Shown: one piece after another, positions 32,468 to 44,300 of the stretch
Layout of the letters: the number at the start of each line of letters is the position of its first letter
Numbering within the stretch: position 1 is the first letter of the stretch
From: Piper betle
Lineage: Eukaryota; Streptophyta; Magnoliopsida; Piperales; Piperaceae
Assembly: GCA_033002965.1 (NCBI GenBank)
Contig: JAURVB010014103.1
Span: 12,501 to 76,500 of the forward strand
DNA: 64,000 bases
Direction of reading: 5' to 3'
Position numbers and translations under genes: made by a program
The notes under the pieces: model-generated
What the model saw: the letters and a program-made list of their open reading frames with translations, nothing else
What the model was told of the DNA's origin: nothing
Databases searched by the model: none

Positions 32468-33173
32468 CAGACTCCCCTATTAATAGCAGAAATGATGGTT
32501 GCAGGCTTCTCAGGCCAACTCAAGGGTTGGTGGGATAATCATCTGTCACAAAATCAGAAAACAGAGATTATTAACGCAGTTAAAATAGAACCTGGTACTA
32601 ATCAACAGAAAGAAGATGCAGTTTATACCCTAATCCAAACTATACTAAGGTATTTCATAGGAAGTTTAGAAGAATTAAAATCTAGATCCCAAGAGTTAAT
32701 TATGAATATTAAATGTCCTACATTAACTCACTTTAGATGGTATCAGGATACATTTTTAACTTTATTATACCAAAGAGATGATTCAAATTCAGATCTTTGG
32801 AAGGAGAGATTTATTTCTGGTCTTCCTAGATTATTTGCTGGAGAAAATTAGAACTACGTTAAGAGAACAAAATAATGGAAGTATTCCATATGACAATTAC
32901 ACTTTTGGTCAACTAAAAGGTATAGTAATTGCAGAAGGATTAAAATTATGTACAGATTTATCCTTACGCAACCAATTGAAAAAACAAAAACTCTTAGGAA
33001 AGAAAGAATTAGGAGAGTTTTGTAATCAATTTGGAACTAATTTAACTCCACAGTATGCACCAAATAATTATCCTAAAAATAGGAATAAAAATAAGAAAAA
33101 TAAAAAATCTTTTATTCCATATTATAAAAGAAGGAATAAACCTAGGAAGAGATCAACCAGAAAGGAAATCTAA
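32468..33173 (+). pseudogene. Endogenous pararetrovirus remnant: capsid-like region
   Basis: Two overlapping open stretches (to 32851 in one frame, from about 32780 in the next) carry a capsid-like region of the type found in plant Caulimoviridae, including the FSGQLKGWW motif and a basic C-terminal part. A frame change lies near 32840-32850. The 5' part of the virus is absent: recognisable viral sequence begins immediately at the right target duplication of LTR C. AT-rich composition and A-rich codons differ from the neighbouring plant genes. It is non-functional as it stands. Confidence 0.75.
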
Positions 33174-33453
33174 AAGAAAAATAATAAAGACAAAGAAAAA
33201 TAAAGATTTTGCTACATCCTCTAAACCCATAAAACCCTTAGTATGTTGGGAATGTGGGAAAACTGGTCATACTAGAAATCAGTGTAAATTACATAAAAAG
33301 ATTAGAGAATTAAATATACCTGAAGAAGAGAAGGAAACTTTATTAAATTTATTACAAGAAAATTCTTCTACAGAAACATCTGAGTATGAAGCTTTAGAAA
33401 TTAATACTTCTGAAACAAGTAGTAATAGTAGTAGTGAAAATAGTTCGTTGTGA
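33174..33453 (+). pseudogene. Endogenous pararetrovirus remnant: zinc knuckle region
   Basis: A third frame contains a clean CX2CX4HX4C zinc knuckle (Cys and His codons at about 33244-33285), preceded by a Lys-rich stretch and followed by an acidic, Ser-rich tail ending at 33451-33453. The arrangement (basic, knuckle, acidic Ser-rich) is that of a caulimovirid coat-protein C-terminus. The frame change from the preceding segment lies near 33170-33190. Confidence 0.75.
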
Positions 33454-34541
33454 ATGTGAGAACTATAATACTATTATGGATTTAAATAAGTTAACTATCA
33501 ATGTAATTTCAGCTCAAGAAGAATTGTTATTAGATATGATAGATAATATCTCTGATAAAGAAGAGAAAAGAAGATATATGGAAAGAATTATAGAATCTAA
33601 TAAACCTCAAAAAGAGGATAAAAGATTTAAACCTCATACAGAAGCTATGTTAAATCCTGCTTATACCATGACAGAAGTATTAACTAGAGTCAAACCTGAA
33701 AAACCTATAACTATAAATGATTTAAGAAAAGAAATAAATGACTTAAAAGCTGAAATTTCTACATTAAAAAGAAGGATAGAAATTTTAGAATTAAATAATG
33801 AAATTCAAGATCATAACTCAGAAAACAGTGAAGAAGAAGACTTAAAAGTCTTTGAAAATTTAAATACGTTTCATATTGGGGAATCCTCCAATACAAAACA
33901 AGAACCTCAACAAGAGGAGAATTATTTAAATATTATTGAACAAACTATCACTCGTAAATATGTGTTAAGAATTAAAATAATTATTAAAAATGAATTTAGT
34001 TTGGAAACCTTAGCCTTAGTAGATACTGGAGCAGATAGAAATATTATCCAAGAAGGTTTAATTCCAACTAAATATTATAAAAAGACTACACAAACATCTG
34101 TCAGCAGCCAATGAAGAAAGATTAAAAGTTAATTATAAATTATCAAATGCAGTAGTATGCATAAGTGATGTAAGAATGTATTTAACTTTTATCTTAGTAA
34201 AAAACATTGGATCAGAAGTAATTTTAGGAAATCCATTTACAGCTTTAATAGAACCATTCTTTATAGATGATGTAGGAATACATACTCATCTACAAGGTAA
34301 AGATATTACTTTTAAATTAGAATTTCCTAAAAGACAAACGTTTATTTCAGTTATGAAAAATAAACAAAGAAATAAGATTAAACAAATAACATATTTACAA
34401 GATGAAATTAATCAAGTACTTTTAGAAACAAAGTTAAACACTCCTATGATTGAAAATAGGGTTAAGGATATAAAGAATTTATTTGAAAAAGACTTATGTA
34501 ATGATTTACCAAGTGCTTTCTGGAATCAGGAAGAAACATGA
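33454..34541 (+). pseudogene. Endogenous pararetrovirus remnant: coiled-coil and aspartic protease region
   Basis: One frame (to 34114) has a predicted coiled-coil (Leu/Lys/Glu-rich, about 33715-33810) and then the retropepsin signature DTGAD (34022-34036). A frame change near 34090-34110 leads to a second stretch (to 34541) with an LGNPF-type motif typical of the protease C-terminus and the linker into reverse transcriptase. The next frame change lies near 34515-34545. It is catalytically recognisable but split over frames. Confidence 0.75.
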
Positions 34542-35457
34542 AGTTTCTCTTCCATATGAAGCAGGGTTTTCAGATAAATTAATTCCTACAAAAGCAAGAC
34601 CAATCCAAATGAATCAAGATTTAGTTTCTTATTGTCAACAAGAAATTAAAAAATTATTAGACAATAAATTAATTAGAGAAAGTAAATCCCCATGGTCATG
34701 TGCAGCTTTCTATGTATATAAAGCATCAGAAATAGAAAGAGGTGCACCAAGATTAGTAATAAATTATAAACCCTTAAATAAGGTTTTACAATGGATTAGA
34801 TATCCTATTCCTAATAAAAAAGATTTATTAAAAAGATTATATCAAGCACAAATCTTTAGTAAATTTGATTTAAAATCAGGCTTTTGGCAAATACAAATTA
34901 AAGAAGAAGATAGATATAAAACAGCTTTTAATGTGCCTTTTGGACAATATGAATGGAACGTAATGCCCTTTGGCTTAAAAAATGCTCCATCAGAATTTCA
35001 AAAAATTATGAATGATATATTCTATCCATATGTAAATTTTATAATTGTCTACATAGATGATGTTTTAGTTTATAGTGATTCTATAGATCAACACTTTAAA
35101 CATTTAAATCAATTTTATAAAATAGCAATCACAAATGGGATAGTTCTATCAAAAACTAAAATGAATTTAGTACAAACAGAAATTAGATATTTAGGACATA
35201 ATATTACAAAAGGACAAATTAAACCTATTCAAAGAGTTTTAGAATTTTCTAAACATTTTCCTGATAAAATATTAGATAAAAATCAATTACAAAGATTTTT
35301 AGGAAGTTTAAACTACATAGCAGAATTCTATAAAGATTTAGCTTTTGATTGCAAATTACTTTTTAATAGATTAAAAAAGAACCCATCTCCATGGACAGAT
35401 GCTCATACTAAGGCAGTTCAGAATATTAAACAAAAAGTAAATATATACCTTGTTTAA
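34542..35457 (+). pseudogene. Endogenous pararetrovirus remnant: reverse transcriptase
   Basis: The longest intact stretch. It contains reverse transcriptase motifs in order: PWSCAAFYV, a RLVINYKPLN-type motif, FSKFDLKSGFWQI, FGQYEW, MPFGLKNAP, and the catalytic YIDD (35050-35061), then YLGH and the thumb/connection region. The IRYPIPNK and FDLKSGFWQI forms point to Caulimoviridae rather than Ty3/gypsy elements. No stop interrupts 34542-35457 in this frame. Confidence 0.85.
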
Positions 35458-35823
35458 CATTACCTAATCCTACATCTTTGAAAATAGTAGAAACGGATGC
35501 TTCTGCCCTCGGATATGGGGAATTCTGAAACAAGAAATAAATAATAAGTATTTTATTATTAGATTTCATTCAGGCTTATGGAATGATACACAGGTCAAAA
35601 TATTCAACAATCAAACAAGAGATGTTAAGCATAGTAAATTGTATATTAAAATTTCAAGATGATTTACTAAATTCTAAATTTTTATTAAGAATTGATTGTA
35701 CAGCTGCTAAGTTCATCTTAGAGAAAGACGTACAAAATCTAGCATCCAAACATATCTTTGCTAGATGGCAAACTTTATTATCAAGTTTTGATTTTGACAT
35801 AGAATATATACCTGGTTTACAGA
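35448..35823 (+). pseudogene. Endogenous pararetrovirus remnant: RNase H, truncated
   Basis: RNase H features follow the reverse transcriptase after a frame change near 35445: the ETDAS motif (about 35490-35504), then, after two more frame changes (near 35519 and 35580), a KQEMLSIV motif and the catalytic-region residues to about 35823. The sequence ends abruptly at an AT microsatellite (35824-35842), so the C-terminal end and everything downstream of the polyprotein are missing. Confidence 0.78.
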
Positions 35824-36858
35824 ATATATATATATATATATATTTATTTATTTGAGTGACAGTTGCCTTAGCCATAGCGCCGGAATTATTTTTGTGTCAT
35901 GGCTTATCTGGGCTGTACCGTACCCCACTCCCCCAACCCAATCTAACATTTTGAGTGGCCTTATTATAATGATATAGAGTACTTGAATTCTACAATTGGA
36001 ATAAATTAAAATAAAATACTTCTATGTCGTCACATTAAGTTATCATAATCATGTATATCACTTTGGTATTTGTGAAAGTTTAACATAATTTAAAGGATTT
36101 TTTTATTTTATAATTTAAAGGATTTGGTTAGGAGCCTCTCTCTCCATGGCTTCCACTAAAGGAAATCATGGTTCTCATTTTCTGAAATGCCGGAAAATTA
36201 AAAAATATAAAATCATGATATCTTAAACTCAGTTCATATTTCTATTGCAATCGTTGTGACATGATGTATAATGTCTGATAAAATTGTGGAATGAGTAAAT
36301 AGGAATTTTTGTAGAAAAATTGTTGGGAGCCTAAGTCGGGTTGATCACCATCCTCTCCACCTTAAAAGTGATAAACGACCTGGCAAGTTGCTATGGGTTG
36401 TCCACCATTCTACCTTCGTGGTGAAAATTACTGTTCGACTTTCTCAAGCGAAAATCTAGAACTGCAAAGCAAATTTAGTGTATCTCGAACAATAGGAGAA
36501 CAGTACAACAACCCACATAAAGAGAACTGCAATTTTATCATGCGTATGTTTTGAAATTAAAGATACCAAATTTACAGAAGTTTTTCATCCTCTGCATACA
36601 AGTTGTCAAAGAAAGCATGATGTGTCAGCGTTTCCCGTTCAATTGGAGATCAATAAAATGAAATTCTTGTCAAATGGAAAACAAAATTTTTCAGAGATGA
36701 GAAATTTTTGGCGGCAAAAGCCTATTTACATGTAAAGATCTACAAGAACACGTATCAGATTGGAAGTTCCATTCATTGGTTGACCACTTTTGTTTTTTCA
36801 TATCTCCAAAGAGGCAGAAGGAATGAGATCCACTCACGAATATAGAGGTAGAAACTAA
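35824..36858. other. Spacer between viral remnant and LCB1
   Basis: Begins with an AT microsatellite marking the end of the viral remnant, then AT-rich plant sequence without ORFs. The last few hundred bases presumably include the LCB1 3' UTR. Nothing else recognised. Confidence 0.5.
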
Positions 36859-39800
36859 CTACGCATGGTCTGAGAGGAGAGAAGCGGCAGCCCTTTTCAG
36901 GGCTTCAGATGCCTTGAGCAAATCAGATTCTGTATGAGCCGCAGACACATACAAGCGCAAACCAGCTGGAAATTTGCATTTATCGTTCACTGATTTTCTT
37001 GTTGCTGTTATAAATATGGAATCTTCTTGCAATACCTGAAAATGAAAAACCATAAACTCTTGGCATTCTAGTCTACAATACAAGTCTTGATTGGTCAAGT
37101 TTTTGTTTTACCTTGTTTACTACTGCTTCTAGGAGCTTAAGGTCTTTCTCAAAATCTCTGGTGGAGTTTTTTAGTTTGAGGAGCAAAATAGGTGACTGTG
37201 GATTACTTGTGATTGAGAAGCTTGGAATATCAACTAAACCTGCAAGCATGAAAGGAAATATTTAAACAGTTAATGTAAGTAGAAAGAACTACAAGACCAA
37301 ATAAAAAGATCACCACCCTTGCTCATTCAAGGACGTATTTGATTGAACATTGTCAGTCCATTTTTATAAGCAAAATTAGCAGCTAGAATTTTAACAACAA
37401 ACCTTTCCATAAAAGAGCAACATTTTCCTTAAGCTTTCTTAGTAAGTTTGGATTTTCCTCCAAGATATCGATCGCAGCAATTGCTGCACTTGCAAGATAA
37501 GGAGGCAATGACGCAGAAAAAACGTAACCCGAGCTACTAAGACGCTACAACAATAAATTAATACAACGTTATCAGATTACTGTAATAGTTTTCAACAAAT
37601 TAGCTCAGATATCAGATAGGTACTACCTGGTGATCCACAACTCTGACACTCCCAGTGCAGAACCCTCCCTCTGTTGCTAATGCATGCCCCATCGCAGCAG
37701 TTATAATGTCAATCTTTTCAACCTGTATATACCATTCCCCAAAACAACAAATCATCATAATCCCAACAGTTAAAAAAATAAACAGGAGGGAGATTTTTTT
37801 TTCTTGTAACCCAGCTTACAAACAAGAATGACATAAATTTCCTACATGCTAAGTTGCATTTCAATTGTAAAAAAAAAGAGCTCAAGCAACTTACAGGTAC
37901 GCCATAATATTCAGTGAGGCCTCTTCCAGAATTGCCAAGAACACCAAAAGAGTTACTCTCATCTAGGACAACTCGAAATTTGTATTTCTCTTTTAACTTA
38001 ACAATCACATCTAATGGAGCTATTTGACCTGAGTTCTGCATAATTTTTTCGTACAATCATTAGGTAAAAAAGATCCATATCAACCAACAGATGACAGTAA
38101 TAGAAAATAATAGGTATCATAGTGCACTACTTTCAGTGGTAAATTCAACAGCCACCAAAAAAACAATCTATGTTTGAACACTCATCCATTATATCAAACA
38201 GGAATTTACATAGTCATTCTCCGGAATAAATTATCTCAACATATTACGAGTCCTTATGAGAGACCTAAATATTCTTTTAATAATCATAATTTTAGCAGTT
38301 TATGGTAAGGTACCTGGTATATAGCTTCGACCACAATGTACCGCCGAACCTTTTTAGCTCGTTGATATTCACGAGTAACTTTCTCCAAAGTGGTTTTAAG
38401 TGATTCCGTATCGTTGTGCTTAAAATAGACAATTTTGCTTCTAGAAAGATAAAGACCATTTTGTATTCCCCAGTGAACAGCTTCATCACTACAAACAAAA
38501 ACATCATTATGATTAGTTGTACATTAATACAGATTTAGTTTTACCCCCAACTTTTTTGATAGCATTAAATATCTATTTGGTGTGGAAGCAGTTTGCAAAA
38601 TAGACTATGACATAAACAGAAAGTAAGTAATAGTAGCAGCCGAACTATGACTGCCTTTCCAAGTACATGCACGGAGTGAATCATCCATGAAAAGCAGTAT
38701 TGGAAATCCCTGCTACCATCTGAGGTCCAAGTGTGAGAAAAATAGAAGGAAAGACTATGCCACTAATTCAACTTGATATTTATTCATAGGACTCAAGTGT
38801 CATACCCAAAATGGAGACTAAAATTAGATGCATTTACTGACTTCTTTGTGAGGTTTCACTCAAAAGTAATTTTTTCCAGCCAGTTAGAAAAAGGAGAAAA
38901 GATAGCATTTACCAACACAACAATTATTTAGATGCATTTGCTGACTTCTCTGTGAGGTTTCACTCAAAGTACTTATTTCCCAGCCAGTAAGAAAACGGGC
39001 AAAAGAATAGCATTTACTCACACAACAATTACATCTCCTTTCTTGCAAAAGGCAGGAATCACACTGAATATGGTAGAGAGTCCGTAAGAATAAAGAATTG
39101 AGTCAGGAGTTCGCATGAAGTTTGCAATTCTAGCTTCACAGTCAAGATGAACATCTGAAAATCATGCAGATATTCTAAGCACTCAGAAGTACAAAAAATA
39201 CACCAAATAAAGTATTGTTTCTCATAAAAAAATAGAGCGTAGTAATAAACAAGAGACAAAACAGATGAGAAAGGACTCTGATGAAAGGCATACCAATGGT
39301 ACCATAAAAACCACGGGGACCAGCAGAACCAACTCCATACTTCTCGAGTGTCTTCGTGCATGACTCCTGAGGTGCAACCAATATTTTTTTATGCAAAGCA
39401 GAAAGATTCATACAAGAAGAACAAAAATATAATCAGTCTGGGGCATTTCAATAGACTCACAATAAGTTTTTCATGACCTATCAAGCCAAGATAATTTGCA
39501 GAAGCAAAGTTTATAACTTCCTTCCCATCGATCATGGTGTGAGGTCCTGCAGCACTACACAAGACAACCAAGGAGAAGAGAGAGAATTCTAAGTACCACA
39601 ATTTACTCCACACACTTAGCTAATATATCTATTGAGGAAACAATAAACTCATATGTTCAAGTTTAAGAAGTAAATATAAGCATCCATGATTTCATATTTC
39701 TTAGTAATTCATATATTTCCTTCAAAAATCCAAACTGATAATATACAAAATAAATATGCAAGCTTTTTCTATCTCTTAGTTATTAATACAGTACCAACCC

Positions 39801-40425
39801 AAAAGCCCAGTTAATTATATTTGAAGTTGATGATATCCAAATGAAACAGGACAATTGACTGAAACTGAGCATTATTTACCTTTCAAGGACTGGAGGTTCA
39901 TATTCTCCACCCTTTAAAGGAGGAATAAGAGATTCAGGTTCCCACTCTTCACATAGTTCGTCAATTTCCTGAAAAAGAAGCACAAAAGGGAAAAGCAAAA
40001 ACAGAATTCACACAAATGACCAAGTTTTTCATTTATAAAGGGGATGAACCAAGCATATAGTCCATATATATACGCCAAGTAAAAGAACATAAAGCATACA
40101 AGAATATAATCAAATTTTCCTACCTCATCTGTCAAAGGCCGTTTTGGTGGCTTGTAACTTTTCTGGAAAAGTAGGTACAGGATGACTACCACAAGGAGGC
40201 CTTCCACAACAAGGTGCCCTTCAAGCAAAAGATTAGAGCAAAGAAAACTTAATAAGAGCAATATATTAAGGAAGTGTGGGAGAAAAAGAGCAGTAGAGAA
40301 GATCACGTAAGCATAAACGTACCACCAATATGTACTCCAAAGACAACAGCCCGAGCAAAGGGGGCATTGAAAGCACCAAGAACCCAATCTAAAGCCGAAT
40401 TGACAACGTCCACAACAGGTGGCAT
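36859..40425 (-). CDS. LCB1: Serine palmitoyltransferase long-chain base subunit 1
   Basis: LCB1 pairs with LCB2 in the ER membrane to condense serine with palmitoyl-CoA, the first step of sphingolipid synthesis. Twelve coding exons were traced on GT/AG borders (minus strand): 40425-40323, 40218-40124, 39968-39880, 39554-39461, 39366-39294, 39154-39022, 38488-38314, 38035-37895, 37722-37627, 37544-37403, 37239-37112, 37035-36859. They sum to 1446 bases, 481 aa, matching the family length (about 482), with all phases consistent. Seen: N-terminal membrane segment ([18 protein letters not shown]), [87 protein letters not shown] (no PLP lysine, as expected for LCB1), [10 protein letters not shown], and the C-terminal [16 protein letters not shown]. 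The usual Cys in GSCGPRG is Ala here. No frameshift. Confidence 0.96.
38827..39030. repeat. Tandem duplication in LCB1 intron 6 including the exon 6 donor region
   Basis: 38827-38930 and 38931-39030 are about 104-bp copies, sharing GATGCATTTRCTGACTTCT and TGTGAGGTTTCACTCAAA. The right copy contains the real exon 6 end and GTGAGT donor (39021-39016). The left copy carries a mutated version (TGTTGGTAAATG on the minus strand) that still has a GT, so a cryptic donor is possible. Confidence 0.8.
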
Positions 40426-41350
40426 CCCTAGGCTGCTCCGAAAACCCAGTTGCAGTAAAAAATGTTGCCGAGCACTCTTTCAAATCTTTGGAATGACCAT
40501 AGTAAGTGCCACCAATCTCTAACACAGTATCGCTAATCCTTCAGCTGAATTTAGTGGCCCAAAATATCAGTCATAATCCTGCCCAAAATCGTTAAGAGGC
40601 ACGTCAAAATCTCCTGCTCTACGATACAACTCGACCAACAATCCAGAGAGTGAATCTATGAGCCAGTAACAATGCACTGCCCTTAAAAAACATTCTTCTC
40701 AGACATTACTAACGTTCAAGCATCCAATTGAGAAAAAAACACAACTAACAATAATCCGACAAGACAGCCGGCAGATATCTTAAAAAGTGTTCAAAAGCAA
40801 CGAAAAGCAATGTAGCTAACAACGTCAACAATGCAGACACAACAACGCCGTCTAATTACTTACAAACAAACGGAAGATCTTTTCCTACACTTATGTTCTA
40901 CACAGCACGCAGTTATTCACCTACGGCCACATCAATTTTGCACAGTATCAGAAAGTCACGTTTTAAGCTGATCATACAAAACAAAGCTACACATTTGAGC
41001 AATCAATTCTCGTAGACACATCTCAAACTAATGTTTCATCATTTCCAACCATCCCAAGCTCCCAAAAATGTGTTTTTTTTTCAAACAAAAAAAAAACGGC
41101 GGCGAATCCCTCCAAACCAAAAAAAAAAAAATGCAAGCAATACAATGCCCGGGCGATATCGTGAAGATCTGATTGGCCCTCCGGTGGATGGAATTGGGAA
41201 AAGGTCTTCGTTGGTGGTGGATGGGGAGGAGGATGATCCGGCGGGAGAGGAAGGAGGAGATGGGCTACCGATTTTAATTAAATGCGCCGCACATCAAAGA
41301 GACACCCACCCGGCGAGAAACGAGATCTCAATGGCGGCCATAGCCTAAGT
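40426..41350 (-). promoter_or_regulatory. LCB1 5' UTR and upstream region
   Basis: The sequence upstream of the LCB1 ATG is moderately AT-rich with no plus-strand gene. A pyrimidine-rich block at 41040-41340 (minus sense CTTCCTCTCCCGCC) with poly-T runs may be a non-coding first exon, which would imply a 5' UTR intron across 40530-41040. The ORF in it reads mainly through homopolymers and is not called. No TATA box was assigned. Confidence 0.35.
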
Positions 41351-44300
41351 CTACGATGAAAATAGGGGTTTTTTTTTTCTAATATTTTATTTTGTCAGTA
41401 ATTTTTCTCCTTGGATTTTAACATGATTTACGATATTTAATTATTTGTTATTCTTATATTCCATTATTTTTCTATGTGTGATTTAAATTTTAACATGAAT
41501 TAAAATAAATATTTTACCGGTTAACGGTGGATAATAAGGCATTTACGATTGAATTGTAATCTATGATTGAATAATAATTGTATTTTAACCATTGCAAATA
41601 CTCTTGAATTTAGGTTGGTTTCGTAGGCGGCCTGATTCAATTTTTATTAAAAAATTAATAAATAATAATAATTTTAGAGAGGGATCTAAAAATATTTAAT
41701 TAAATTACCTAAGCCTAAGATAATAAAGGTTTATTTAAAATTTTTTACTTTTTATTTATAAGTCATTTGCGACCTAAGTGTGAGATAATAGAAGGTTTTT
41801 CTTTTCTTTTCTTTTTTTATTTACTAGTTGTCAATCTCGATGAGAGATGATAATCTTTAATTATTTATTACTCTTATATTTTATTATTTTTGTGTGATTT
41901 AGATTTTAACATAAATTTAAAATAATTTAGAATATAATGTAATTTTATTAAAAATTTACTTCTAAAATAAATTATTACCATTAAACAAAATTTATTAAAT
42001 TTTAATACAAATTCTTCTTTTAGAAGTAGAATTTTCATTATATTTTTTCCCTTACAGCTGTAATTTTGAAAGGGTACCAAATTAAAAGTTTTTTGATGCG
42101 CTTAATTTTATTTGTATTAATGGGCTTTCTATTTTATTTTTTATATATCTTATGTGTTACCTATTTGTCATACATTCATTTAATTTGGATTACATATATA
42201 GATAAATTTTATGTAAAGTTAGCGAATTATAATTTTTATTATAAGAGTAATTAATGAAATATTACAAATTTTTATTTTAAATATTATTATTGTCAAAATT
42301 ATTTCCTTAAGTTTTTTGTTAAATAATTATTTTATAATCTATTTATATGCTACATACAGTAATATACTTTAAAATATTACAAATTTTTTAAATATTATTA
42401 TTGTCAAAATTATTTCATTCAGTTATTTTTTAAAACAAGAATTATTTTATAATCTATTTATATGTCTATATATAGTAATGTACTTTAAATTCATACTTTT
42501 TTGCGATGTAGTTAAGTATGAGCTTGCTTAATATTAAATATATTTAAGGCTCATATTTTTCCTAATAAATATTAAGCAAAAAATAAAGTAGTAACCCTTA
42601 ATATTTCTATTTCTTATTAATATTTCTAATAAAAACTCTTTAACAAAAACTCTTTTATTGAAATTTATAATTAAAACTCTCCTCATTAATTAATTTAATA
42701 TATATATATATATGTATGATTATTATTAATGTTAGATTGTATTTTATAAATACTATTAGAGAAATCTACAATCATAATTCTATCAAAATTAGAACTCTTT
42801 ATTATATTAAAATATCTGATTAATTTTAATAAAATAATTTCTTTAAATAAATGAAATAGTTAATTTTAATCTATATTATAAATAAATTATTTATTTATTT
42901 AATAAATATTATTCACTACCTATTTTATTACATGTTTTTAAGTCATCTTATTAATATTGTTAAATTATTTATTACCTATTCTAATATTATTCTAATACAT
43001 ACCTACATGTGTGTGTTTTATATGCAAAAATTAACTTTTATTTACTAAATATTTTATCGTATAAAATTTATTTTATTAGTTAATTGAGAAACCTAGGTCG
43101 GTTTGAAATACTTACTATCAACTTTGCTAAAAAAATTATATAAGAGGATTTTATTACAATTTTAATATAATTATTGTATTTGATCATCTTTAAAACCTAT
43201 GATTTATTTATAATGATTATTCCTGTGTTTAATGGTGTCATTATCTTACATGATTAGTGATGATTATTTATAATAATAATTATATATATCCTAAAAGTTT
43301 ATAAATATCTCCTGTAAACTTTCGACACGATACCGACATCCGATAACGTAAACTCTGCTCCAAACACCGCCGCTGCTGCCAAACCCATGAAGATCCGCGT
43401 CGATCCAGCAGTGATCCAGCAGGGAGCAAGGCAAGGATGGCCGGAGATAGGATGAGAACCGCATGGAGAGATGGGGATAGGTTTTCCAGCAGCTTTACTC
43501 TTGGCCAACTCAGTTTGGGCTCCTTTTCTTAGTCGGTTTAGCCATTGGTTGAGCTTGGATTTCGGAAAATATGATCCTTAGTTTGTGCTTTATTCACAAT
43601 AGAATAATATTTTTTAATTTAATTTGGGTTTAAGCGAGAGATTAACTTTTCGTACATGGAGTCTCATTTCACCGTTTAATCGTAAATTCCTCTGTTTTGA
43701 ATTGCTATGTTATTATTTAAACTTTATTTACTTTAAATTATATTTAATCATTCGCCAACAGCTTACCTTATTGTTGAATCATAATGCAGTGGGAAAGAAC
43801 GAAGGGAGAATGTTCCAGGTTGGATATTGTTGTGGGCTTGAGCATGGGGCAATTCTGTAGGCAGTGGGCTTGTGAAAAGTGAGAACTCATATCCATCCCC
43901 TACTTTTACATCTTGTGAATTGTGAGATTTGGGTTAAGATGGGGAAAGAGAAGGCATTTTACAAGAGACAGTTGTCTCTCTTTTCATTTTGATTGATTCA
44001 TTTATTTCCAATTGCATCCGGCACAAGAGAAACTTAATCTTTATGATGGGTTTTTGCATATTGCCAAAATATTGTACCAATGCCAGAGAGTTTGTGCTCT
44101 CGAATCCATAACTGCAATGAGTCCATTTCTATCTCAATCCCTACTGAGGAAAAGAGATTAGATATGAGCAACAAATAGCACTATTTATAACACCAAAACA
44201 TATTATTTCAAAAAAAAAAAAAGAGCCCATAAATATCTAGTGCACACATTATCAACATGAGAGTTTTATCTTCTATCATATTATTAAATTAAATAAATTA

